16,474 nucleotides of DNA from Candidatus Sulfopaludibacter sp. SbA3 (GTDB lineage: Bacteria; Acidobacteriota; Terriglobia; Bryobacterales; Bryobacteraceae), in assembly GCA_945900935.1 (NCBI GenBank), contig CAMDKT010000048.1, positions 1 to 16,474 of the forward strand. The letters are read 5' to 3'. Made by a program: the position numbers and the translations under genes. Positions within the stretch are counted from its first letter, which is position 1. Each line of letters opens with the position of its first letter. Below the pieces are notes generated by a model that had not been told where the DNA came from, made no database searches, and saw only the letters and a program-made list of their open reading frames with translations. Below are positions 9,026 to 14,432 of this stretch, in pieces.

Positions 9026-9495
9026 TGCAATCCCTCCAGGATCTCGTCGAGCTTGGCGGGTGTAACGTCATGGTGGAAATCGTAGTTCACTTGAATTGCC
9101 GGGGCCCATGAGCATGCGCCGATGCATTCCACTTCTTCGAGAGAGAATCGGCCCGAGGCCTGGGTCTGTTTGTGACCCACTCCCAGCCTGGTGCAGGCCT
9201 GTTCGTAGAGTTCCGCGCCGCCCAGCAACATGCAGGCCACGTTGGTACAGATCTGCACGTGGTACTTGCCCTGCGGCTTTTTGTGCAGCATGGAGTAGTA
9301 GCCGACCACTTCATCGACTTGCAGGACGCTGATTCCCAAGCGGGCGGCCAACTCGGCCATTAAGTCCGGAGTAACCGCGCCTACTTCGTCTTGGGCGTAC
9401 ATCAACATGGGGATCAAGGCACCGCGATGGCGGCCTTCGGGGTAATGAGTCAACAGGTCCGCGAAGCGCGCTTCGAGTCCAGGCGAAAAGGTCAT
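9022..9495 (-). CDS. nuoE: NADH-quinone oxidoreductase subunit E (thioredoxin-like [2Fe-2S])
   Basis: NuoE is the 24 kDa-type subunit carrying [2Fe-2S] cluster N1a next to the flavin. I chose the ATG at 9493-9495, giving 157 residues. It makes the same ATGA overlap with the upstream gene as seen at nuoE/nuoF and nuoL/nuoM. A TTG at 9502-9504 would add only three residues. The N-terminal helical bundle includes ALIPMLMYAQDEVG. The thioredoxin-like domain holds the ligand pattern C-x4-C (C83, C88 in QICTNVACMLLGG) and C-x3-C (C124, C128 in VECIGACSWAPAIQVN). Confidence 0.96.
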   Translation of the reverse strand: MTFSPGLEARFADLLTHYPEGRHRGALIPMLMYAQDEVGAVTPDLMAELAARLGISVLQVDEVVGYYSMLHKKPQGKYHVQICTNVACMLLGGAELYEQACTRLGVGHKQTQASGRFSLEEVECIGACSWAPAIQVNYDFHHDVTPAKLDEILEGLQ

Positions 9496-10703
9496 CGGTC
9501 GCAATCTCCCAACACGAAATCCAGACTTCCCATAATTGCAATTGCATCGGCAAGCATGCGGTCTTCAATCAAATTCGGCAGCGCCTGCAGGTTGCCGAAA
9601 CTTGGCGTGCGCATGTGAACGCGGAGCGGCTTGGCGGTGCCGTCGCTGACGACGTAGTAGCCCAGTTCGCCGCGCGGCGATTCGATAACCTGGAACACTT
9701 CGCCGGCGGGTACGCTGAAGCCTTCGGTCACGATTTTGAAGTGGTAGATGAGCGACTCCATTTGAGTTTTCATCTTTTCCCGCTCCGGCAGCACGACATG
9801 GGGCGCGGAGGCTTGCACGGGGCCTTCGGGCATGCCAGCCATGGCCTGATTCACAATCTTGATCGATTCGCGGATCTCAGCGACTCGGACGGCGTAGCGG
9901 GCGTAGACGTCGTTGTCGGTGGATGTCGGCACTTCGAAGTTGAATTTGTCGTAGCTCGAATACGGCATCATTTTGCGGGCGTCCATGGGGATGCCGGCGG
10001 CGCGGATGCAGGGGCCCGTCATGCCGATTTCGAGCATTTCTTCAACGGGGAGCCGGCCCACGCCTTTGGTGCGTTTCAGCCAGATGGGGTTGGAGTTGAG
10101 CAGCGATTCGTATTCGTCGACACGGCTGGGGAGCGTGTCCATGAATGTTTTGACGCGCTTTTCCCAGCCTCTGGGCGGATCGAGCGCCAGTCCGCCGACG
10201 CGGATGTAGGAGGTCATCAGGCGTTGGCCGGAGAACATTTCAAATAACCGCAGAATGTCTTCGCGCTCACGGAAGCAGAGGAAGAAGACGGTCATTGCGC
10301 CGATATCGAGCGCGTGGGTTCCCAGCCAGACGAGATGGCTGTTGATGCGGGTCAATTCGCACAGCAGCACGCGCATCCATTGCGCTTTGGGCGGGATTTC
10401 CATTTCCAGCAGCTTTTCCACCGCGAGGCTGTAGCAGAGGTTGTTGGAAAGATTCGCCAGGTAGTCCACGCGGTCGGTGAGCGTGATGACTTGCTGCCAG
10501 TTGAGCGCTTCGCACTGCTTCTCAATTCCGGTGTGCAGGAAGCCGATGTCGGGGGTGCATTTTAAGACCGTTTCGCCTTCGAGTTCGAGCAATACGCGCA
10601 AGACGCCGTGAGTAGACGGGTGCTGCGGACCCATGTTGAGGGTCATTCGGCGCGTGTGCTGGGATTTTTCGGTGGTGGCGGCCGGTGTCAGCGTTTCGTT
10701 CAT
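9492..10703 (-). CDS. nuoD: NADH-quinone oxidoreductase subunit D (49 kDa, quinone site)
   Basis: NuoD, related to the large subunit of [NiFe] hydrogenases, forms most of the quinone-binding pocket of complex I. The product has 403 residues. Visible motifs are LNMGPQHPSTHGVLRVLLEL (22-41) and DIGFLHTGIEK (52-62). H32 and Y81 correspond to the quinone-contacting His38 and Tyr87 of Thermus Nqo4. ESPRGELGYYVVSDG and the C-terminal LDFVLGDCDR are also conserved. It is a separate gene, not fused to nuoC. A 57-nt gap before it is the longest spacing in the operon. NuoB, its closest structural partner, is not encoded here. Confidence 0.97.
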   Translation of the reverse strand: MNETLTPAATTEKSQHTRRMTLNMGPQHPSTHGVLRVLLELEGETVLKCTPDIGFLHTGIEKQCEALNWQQVITLTDRVDYLANLSNNLCYSLAVEKLLEMEIPPKAQWMRVLLCELTRINSHLVWLGTHALDIGAMTVFFLCFREREDILRLFEMFSGQRLMTSYIRVGGLALDPPRGWEKRVKTFMDTLPSRVDEYESLLNSNPIWLKRTKGVGRLPVEEMLEIGMTGPCIRAAGIPMDARKMMPYSSYDKFNFEVPTSTDNDVYARYAVRVAEIRESIKIVNQAMAGMPEGPVQASAPHVVLPEREKMKTQMESLIYHFKIVTEGFSVPAGEVFQVIESPRGELGYYVVSDGTAKPLRVHMRTPSFGNLQALPNLIEDRMLADAIAIMGSLDFVLGDCDR

Positions 10704-10716
10704 GGTTCCTGGGCTC

Positions 10717-10732
10717 TCCCTGTTTTCAGGGT
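10717..10732. other. Small perfect hairpin in the nuoC-nuoD gap
   Basis: CCCTG-TTTT-CAGGG forms a five-base-pair stem with a TTTT loop within the only sizeable gap of the nuo operon (10704-10760). It lacks a following T tract in the direction of transcription, so it is not a convincing terminator. It could be a processing or translation-modulating element, or chance. Confidence 0.25.
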
Positions 10733-10760
10733 CGGTTGTCGTGTGGGAAAGTGAGCGCCC

Positions 10761-11246
10761 TTATTCGCTCTGGTAGCTGTACTTGTAGCCGTGTACAGGA
10801 TAGTCGCGCCGTAACGGGTGACCTTCCCAGAAGTCGGGCATCATGATACGGGTGAGGTTGGGATGATTCTTGAATACTACGCCGAAGAGATCCCAGGCCT
10901 CGCGTTCGTACCAGTTGGCGGCGGCGTAGACGGCGGTGGCCGAATCGATCTCCGGCTTTTCTCCGCTGACACGGCACTTCAGCCGCACATACAGGTTTCG
11001 CGAAACCGACTGCAGGTGGTAAACCACTTCGAAGCGCGGTTCCATGGGGTAGCGGTCGACGACTGTTACGGTGGACAGGCGTTCGAATCGCTGACCTTTC
11101 AGGGTTTGCAGCGCTCCCAGGATTTTTTCCGGAACCACGTCGAGGGTTAATTCGTTATGGTCCGTATTGCCGCCGAGCAGCAGGTCCGAATCGGCTTGTT
11201 CGAGCGACGCGGCGATCGCGTTTTCTTTCAAATTTTCAGGCAGCAT
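10761..11246 (-). CDS. nuoC: NADH-quinone oxidoreductase subunit C (30 kDa)
   Basis: NuoC is the 30 kDa-type subunit that packs against NuoD. I chose the ATG at 11244-11246 (161 residues) because AAGG lies six bases upstream of it. An in-frame ATG at 11271-11273 would add nine residues but has no ribosome binding site. The family signature is clear near the C-terminus: NWYEREAWDLFGVVF, then NLTRIMMPDFWEGHPLRRDY. The start lies inside the last codons of nuoA (11-nt overlap), leaving no space for nuoB. After the stop comes a 57-nt gap to nuoD. Confidence 0.95.
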   Translation of the reverse strand: MLPENLKENAIAASLEQADSDLLLGGNTDHNELTLDVVPEKILGALQTLKGQRFERLSTVTVVDRYPMEPRFEVVYHLQSVSRNLYVRLKCRVSGEKPEIDSATAVYAAANWYEREAWDLFGVVFKNHPNLTRIMMPDFWEGHPLRRDYPVHGYKYSYQSE

Positions 11247-11685
11247 GGTCAACCTTGCGCAACGTCGGAACATCGTGGAGAGTGCCGGCGGCCGAGCGCC
11301 GTTCGATATCTTCGGCTTGGGTCCAATCCAACACGCCTTTTTTCCAGATGTAGATAAATCCGGCCAGGACCAGGACGATGAAGATCATCATTTCCACGAA
11401 GGCGAACCAGCGGAGGTCGCGATAGACGACGGCCCAGGGATAGAGGAACACGGCTTCGATGTCGAACAGGATGAAGAGCATGGCCACCATGTAGAACTTT
11501 ACGCTGAAGCGTTCGCGGGCCGAACCGATGGGGGTCATGCCCGATTCGTAGGCCATGTCCTTGAATTTATTTCGGACCCGTTTGCCCAGTAGGGCACCGG
11601 TTACGATGACTCCGGTGGCGTTGGCGATGGCGAATAGCCAGGCCAGCAAAACGGGGATGTAGCTTTCTTGCAGGGATGTCGGCAT
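11236..11685 (-). CDS. nuoA: NADH-quinone oxidoreductase subunit A
   Basis: NuoA (mitochondrial ND3) is a three-helix membrane subunit at the junction of the two arms. It begins MPTSLQESYIPVLLAWLF, giving 149 residues. The conserved loop and helix 2 read YESGMTPIGSARERFSVKFY followed by MVAMLFILFDIEAVFLYPWA, with the conserved acidic pair D75 and E77. The loop has YESG where many relatives have YECG. A TTG 42 bases upstream is in frame, but the promoter found here places the transcript start at about 11706, inside that extension. The ATG at 11683-11685 is therefore preferred. It is first in the operon and overlaps nuoC directly. Confidence 0.95.
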   Translation of the reverse strand: MPTSLQESYIPVLLAWLFAIANATGVIVTGALLGKRVRNKFKDMAYESGMTPIGSARERFSVKFYMVAMLFILFDIEAVFLYPWAVVYRDLRWFAFVEMMIFIVLVLAGFIYIWKKGVLDWTQAEDIERRSAAGTLHDVPTLRKVDHAA

Positions 11686-11713
11686 TATTGGAGGAAAAGT
11701 TAACCCTCTACAA

Positions 11714-11743
11714 AATATAATGATCAATGAAGTTCCGCGTCAA
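11714..11743 (-). promoter_or_regulatory. Probable sigma70-type promoter of the nuo operon
   Basis: On the minus strand TTGACG (11738-11743) and TATATT (11714-11719) are separated by 18 bases, each box one or two changes from consensus. The predicted start, about 11706, leaves a leader of about 20 nt before the nuoA ATG. No Shine-Dalgarno motif is seen in that leader. Confidence 0.6.
11716..11721 (+). promoter_or_regulatory. Possible -10 box of the divergent thiS-like gene
   Basis: A perfect TATAAT lies on the plus strand, overlapping the -10 box of the nuo promoter on the opposite strand. No good -35 element lies 16-18 bases upstream (the region reads GGAAAAGT), so this is weaker evidence. 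It would give a leader of about 65 nt for the gene at 11793. Confidence 0.3.
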
Positions 11744-11792
11744 ATTACGGTTTGATAAGAATTTGGCTTCCTGACCGCCTTTCGGAACAAAA

Positions 11793-11996
11793 ATGATAGA
11801 GATTGTTGTAAACGGGGAAACCCGCCAAGTGCCAGAGGGCACGACAGTTACGGGCCTTTTGGCGCTTCTTGGCGTTGCGCCGGAGCGCGTCGCGGTGGAG
11901 TTGGACCGGGCAATAATAAAGAATATTTTTTGGAGCGAAAGGGGGCTGAAGGCGGGATCGCGGGTGGAGGTGGTGCATTTTGTGGGGGGGGGTTGA
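11793..11996 (+). CDS. thiS: ThiS-like ubiquitin-fold sulfur carrier protein
   Basis: The product is 67 residues with the beta-grasp pattern of ThiS/MoaD sulfur carriers: MIEIVVNGETRQVPEGTTV, then a short helix, the AVELDRAIIKN strand, and the terminal VEVVHFVGGG. The C-terminal Gly-Gly is the site that is adenylated and turned into a thiocarboxylate. The FVGGG ending is typical of ThiS, which supplies sulfur for the thiazole of thiamine. No thiG, thiF or other thi gene is nearby, so a role with another sulfur-transfer partner cannot be excluded. It is divergent from nuoA across about 107 bases. The terminal glycines are encoded by an uninterrupted run of nine G. Confidence 0.8.
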   Translation: MIEIVVNGETRQVPEGTTVTGLLALLGVAPERVAVELDRAIIKNIFWSERGLKAGSRVEVVHFVGGG

Positions 11997-12134
11997 GGGG
12001 GGATTGGCTGCGTCGTTGTCTGTCGTGAGAGGGACCTCGAAGATTGCCGTTTGTGAGGGCAGTGTGGTCAAGAGTTCCAGTCTTTACGGGATTTTGAGTT
12101 TGCGCCGGAGCGTCACTCAGGCTATGGTGAGGGT

Positions 12135-12323
12135 ATGACCTTGGAAGCTATCAAGGAAGCGGTTGTTCACCTCTCCGAGGCGGAACGCGAGCAGTTTGCC
12201 TACTGGTTTGAAGAGCTGGCAGAGGAAGAGTGGGACAAGCAAATCGAGCGCGATTCCGCTCCTGGCGGTCGCGGTGCGCATCTCGTCGACAAGATCGACC
12301 GGGAGATTGATCGCGCCCGTTAG
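12135..12323 (+). CDS. Putative type II antitoxin (small acidic helical protein)
   Basis: This encodes 62 residues starting MTLEAIKEAVVHLSEAEREQ, with a predominantly helical, acidic composition (a tract LAEEEWDKQIERDS) and a C-terminal region GRGAHLVDKIDREIDRAR. It resembles the small antitoxins often encoded just before RelE/ParE-like toxins. The next ORF is a clear remnant of such a toxin overlapping its 3' end, which supports the call. A TATGGT sequence ends six bases before the ATG (12123-12128), which would imply a leaderless or nearly leaderless transcript; the match is weak. Length is normal, so the antitoxin appears intact although its toxin is broken. Confidence 0.6.
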   Translation: MTLEAIKEAVVHLSEAEREQFAYWFEELAEEEWDKQIERDSAPGGRGAHLVDKIDREIDRAR

Positions 12324-12554
12324 CGGAGTTCTGGAAGTGTTACGGCGCATTGCCGCGGGACATTCAGGAACAAGCAGTACACGCTTTTTGAGTCCAATCC
12401 CTATCATCCTTCGCTGCGCTTCAAAGAAACCGTCCCCTACTGGTCGGTGCGCGTCAGCCGCGGGTATCGCGCCCTGGCGAGACGCCGTGGGAATGATCTG
12501 TATTGGTTTTGGATTGCCCCTCATGACGAATACGAGCGGCTTCTGAAGGGGTGA
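12307..12554 (+). pseudogene. RelE/ParE-like toxin, disrupted by two frameshifts
   Basis: Reading three frames in succession reconstructs a toxin of about 85 residues. The first piece is TTG-start IAPVS (12307-12324), overlapping the antitoxin stop. The second is AEFWKCYGALPRDIQEQA (12323-12376). The third is KQYTLFESNPYHPSLRFKE (12372 on), continuing with WSVRVSRGYRALARR and ending DEYERLLKG at 12554. The FWKCY, NPYHPSLRFK and RVSRGYRAL blocks are typical of this RelE/ParE-like family as I know it. No single frame covers them and the middle frame has no start codon, so an active toxin is unlikely. The first shift looks like loss of about 2 nt in a GCG repeat. The second looks like loss of about 8 nt between CAAGC repeats. 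Confidence 0.7.
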
Positions 12555-12577
12555 TTTTCAGCGTTCCGGGTCGTTCT

Positions 12578-12827
12578 TCATTGCCGGTCAACATTCGGCG
12601 CAATGCAGCGGTGCTCAACTGGCATGGCAATCATCAACCTGGCCTCGCCGGGCAGAGCGGCACAGGCGTAAATTCGAGTTTCAGGCTCCGCTGCTCCGAA
12701 GGCCTCTGCAATTTCTCGGGGCAACTCGTCAAAATCGTCCGCAATCCAGATCTCTCCGGCCATTGAACCCGGTTTGCGCGGCTGGCTCGGTTTACGGTAA
12801 GCCGTCAATTTCGCAACCGGCTTCCCT
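12578..12827 (-). pseudogene. Remnant of a Phd/YefM-type antitoxin (C-terminal half)
   Basis: The minus-strand frame reads GKPVAKLTAYRKPSQPRKPG followed by SMAGEIWIADDFDELPREIA and EAFG. This is the C-terminal part of a Phd/YefM-like antitoxin, whose family ends with a GK(I/Y)W(I/M)ADDFDELP-type segment. The N-terminal DNA-binding half is missing. The frame is closed by a stop just upstream, where the sequence switches to the tail of a Uma2 gene. After EAFG the reading frame runs on for about 38 residues without recognisable similarity, and no PIN-domain toxin follows. It is best read as a scrap of a lost toxin-antitoxin pair. An annotation pipeline may call the ORF from 12808 as a hypothetical protein. 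Confidence 0.5.
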
Positions 12828-12828
12828 G

Positions 12829-13218
12829 CCCCAGCAATTCGCTAACGGCCACGCGCTTGTCGCCGAACTCGCGAAGCTCGATTTGATCGCCGTCGCGGTA
12901 CGTCCGGCCGCCGTCGGTTTGGGCAACGGTCACCATGTGTGGCGCGCCGTCGGACGTGAGCTTTCCTGGTCGTCATTGGTTGTCGCCAAAAGGGAATTTC
13001 AGTTGTCGTTGATCAAACTCCGGCGAACCGGGGGGCTTCTTCTTGTACCGCTTCGGGCCGCGCGCGAAACGGCATTCCGGGAAGCACGATCGCCATATCG
13101 CCAATGGCGCGCCTCGGTACGCTTTGCATCCGGTGCCGCAAAGAAGCATGTACAGGCCCCGCCATTTCAGCGGCGATCTCCGACCGGGCCAGGAGTTCGG
13201 TGACTGTGATTAATTTGG
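12829..13218 (-). pseudogene. Degenerate second copy of the Uma2-family nuclease gene
   Basis: Two pieces align to the Uma2 gene immediately upstream. The N-terminal piece AKLITVTELLARSEIAAEMA (from about 13218) matches its VKLVTVAELFERPEIVGGY. A little further on, RAIGDMAIVLPGMPFRARPE matches RVIGDAAMVRIEMAFRARPE before a stop. The C-terminal piece VTVAQTDGGRTYRDGDQIEL, then REFGDKRVAVSELLG (ending about 12829), matches the other copy's tail. The whole central nuclease core (the E-x-SPSN region and Lys) is deleted and frames do not join. The copy lies directly against the 3' end of its sister, so a tandem duplication followed by decay is the simplest reading. Confidence 0.7.
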
Positions 13219-13745
13219 CCGCGGCCCCAGCAATTCAGTAACAGCCACGCGCTTGTCTCCGAAGCCGCGCAGTTCGATTTCATCGCCATCCCGGTACCCT
13301 CGGAAAACGCGACGGTGATCTCTCGCAGGTCCGGATAGACGACCCAGAAAGCGATGGCACCGTTGGCGAGACAGAGATCTTTCTTTTCACTAAATTCTCT
13401 CGCTGTGTTCGACGGCGACTCCACTTCAATCACGATTTCCGGCGCACCCGAAATGTAACCGGCTTTCAAGGCCATCTTCATCCGCGCAACGCCGACCACA
13501 CCAACATCCGCCCGGCGAATCTCAAATTCCGGCCGCGCCCGGAACGCCATTTCTATCCGAACCATGGCAGCATCGCCGATAACCCGAATTAGCTCCATCT
13601 GGATACTGTATTGCACCTCAGCGTGCGGTTGCTTCGGCCATGCCAGCATAACGATTTCTCCCTGGTGAAGCTCTTCGTACCCGCCGACAATCTCCGGACG
13701 TTCGAAGAGTTCCGCAACTGTGACTAACTTGACCGCTGTTGGCAT
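13167..13745 (-). CDS. Uma2-family (DUF820) putative endonuclease with frameshifted C-terminus
   Basis: Uma2 proteins have a PD-(D/E)XK nuclease-like fold; their cellular role is not settled. The start ATG at 13743-13745 lies 2 nt after the ATL stop and begins MPTAVKLVTVAELFERPEIV. The core is intact: D80 in RRADVGVVG, E107 in APEIVIEVESPSN, and K121/K122 in EFSEKKDLCLANG, then FWVVYPDLREITV. After about residue 150 (near 13297) the family-like tail YRDGDEIELRGFGDKRVAV-TELLG continues in a different frame and stops at 13210. The annotated frame instead reads an unrelated tail to 13167 (192 residues). Comparison with the degenerate copy suggests about 7 nt were lost here. The fold core could still function. 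An upstream in-frame extension to 13955 lies inside the ATL gene and is not a credible start. Confidence 0.75.
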   Translation of the reverse strand: MPTAVKLVTVAELFERPEIVGGYEELHQGEIVMLAWPKQPHAEVQYSIQMELIRVIGDAAMVRIEMAFRARPEFEIRRADVGVVGVARMKMALKAGYISGAPEIVIEVESPSNTAREFSEKKDLCLANGAIAFWVVYPDLREITVAFSEGTGMAMKSNCAASETSAWLLLNCWGRGQINHSHRTPGPVGDRR

Positions 13746-13747
13746 AA

Positions 13748-14047
13748 TTACGTGTCGCCTCGCTTCGAGTGTACCCCAAACCGCCGCAGATCCACACGCG
13801 TCCCGGCTATCGCCACGCCCTCCACTTCCAGCCTCTGTATCTGCTCCACGCCGGACGGACCGCGCAGCAGAATTTTCCCTCCCTTCCCGATTACGCGATG
13901 CCACGGCAGTGCCGGATCGAACTTTTTCAAACACCAGGCGGCCTGGCGTGAACACGTTGGAAATCCGGCGGCGCGGGCGACGTCGCCGTAAGTCGTCACG
14001 CGCCCGCGGGGCACGCGGCGCACGACGGCTCGCATCAAGTCGAACAT
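13748..14047 (-). CDS. Alkyltransferase-like (ATL) DNA repair protein
   Basis: The 99-residue product is the DNA-binding domain of the O6-alkylguanine-DNA alkyltransferase family: MFDLMRAVVRRVPRGRVTTY, GDVARAAGFP (recognition helix region), then DPALPWHRVIGKGGKI and LRGPSGVEQIQRLEVEGV. The catalytic PCHRV motif reads PWHRV, with Trp replacing the alkyl-accepting Cys. This is the hallmark of ATL proteins such as E. coli YbaZ and yeast Atl1, which bind O6-alkylguanine and hand the lesion to nucleotide excision repair. I chose the ATG at 14045-14047, which begins 4 nt after the upstream gene's stop and gives normal ATL length. The longer frame from 14206 overlaps that gene. The stop TAA is 2 nt before the Uma2 start. 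Confidence 0.88.
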   Translation of the reverse strand: MFDLMRAVVRRVPRGRVTTYGDVARAAGFPTCSRQAAWCLKKFDPALPWHRVIGKGGKILLRGPSGVEQIQRLEVEGVAIAGTRVDLRRFGVHSKRGDT

Positions 14048-14051
14048 CGAT

Positions 14052-14432
14052 TCACTGGATGGTGCTGCCGCCGTCATGGAATGCCAGCCCCTCCGCCTGC
14101 ACGGCGCGCAGATATTCGCGTGGCGTGACGACGTGCTGAATCTCTTCTTCGCTGATGTCGGATTGGGAGCGGGCCAGAATCCTGGCGCCGTCCTTGAACT
14201 CTTCATCCACGGCGATCAAGTCATTCAGTCCGCGAAAAATAAATGACATCAAGTTGCCGTCATTCCGGAGGTACTGAGTCGCCTTCGCGCCGCCGATCCG
14301 CAGGGCTTTGTCGTAAGCCTCAACGGCGTTCGAAGCGCGCAGCAAATGCAGATCGAAATGCACAATGCTGTTGGCCGTCCCCTCCACTCTTACTTCCGTC
14401 ACCAAGTCGGCCAGATACCAAGTTAATTCCAT
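14052..14432 (-). CDS. DUF4288-like protein of unknown function
   Basis: This encodes 126 residues starting MELTWYLADLVTEVRVEGTA. The pattern of an N-terminal WYxADLV strand, AYDKALRIGGAKATQYL, then FIFRGLNDLIAVDEEFKDGA is what I recall of the DUF4288 family, small proteins with no settled function. No signal peptide or membrane helix is present. The start overlaps the MATE stop by 10 nt, and the stop is 4 nt before the ATL gene, so it is very probably cotranscribed and translationally coupled. Its role cannot be read from the sequence. Confidence 0.6.
   Translation of the reverse strand: MELTWYLADLVTEVRVEGTANSIVHFDLHLLRASNAVEAYDKALRIGGAKATQYLRNDGNLMSFIFRGLNDLIAVDEEFKDGARILARSQSDISEEEIQHVVTPREYLRAVQAEGLAFHDGGSTIQ

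Noticed and set aside
11745..12071. Minus-strand frame of 108 codons opposite the thiS-like gene
   Set aside because: Covers the nuo promoter and has no domain pattern; the plus-strand ThiS motifs are convincing.
11997..12134. Possible riboswitch or RNA gene between the thiS-like gene and the antitoxin
   Set aside because: No conserved TPP-type elements or convincing stem architecture; only G-rich sequence and no strong promoter were seen.
12763..13203. Plus-strand frame of 146 codons across the decayed region
   Set aside because: It runs antisense to the antitoxin scrap and Uma2 remnant, whose family matches are on the minus strand; no recognisable protein pattern.
13748..14206. Longer ATL start at 14206
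   Set aside because: The extra 53 residues overlap the DUF4288-like gene, have random composition, and exceed the usual ATL length of about 100.
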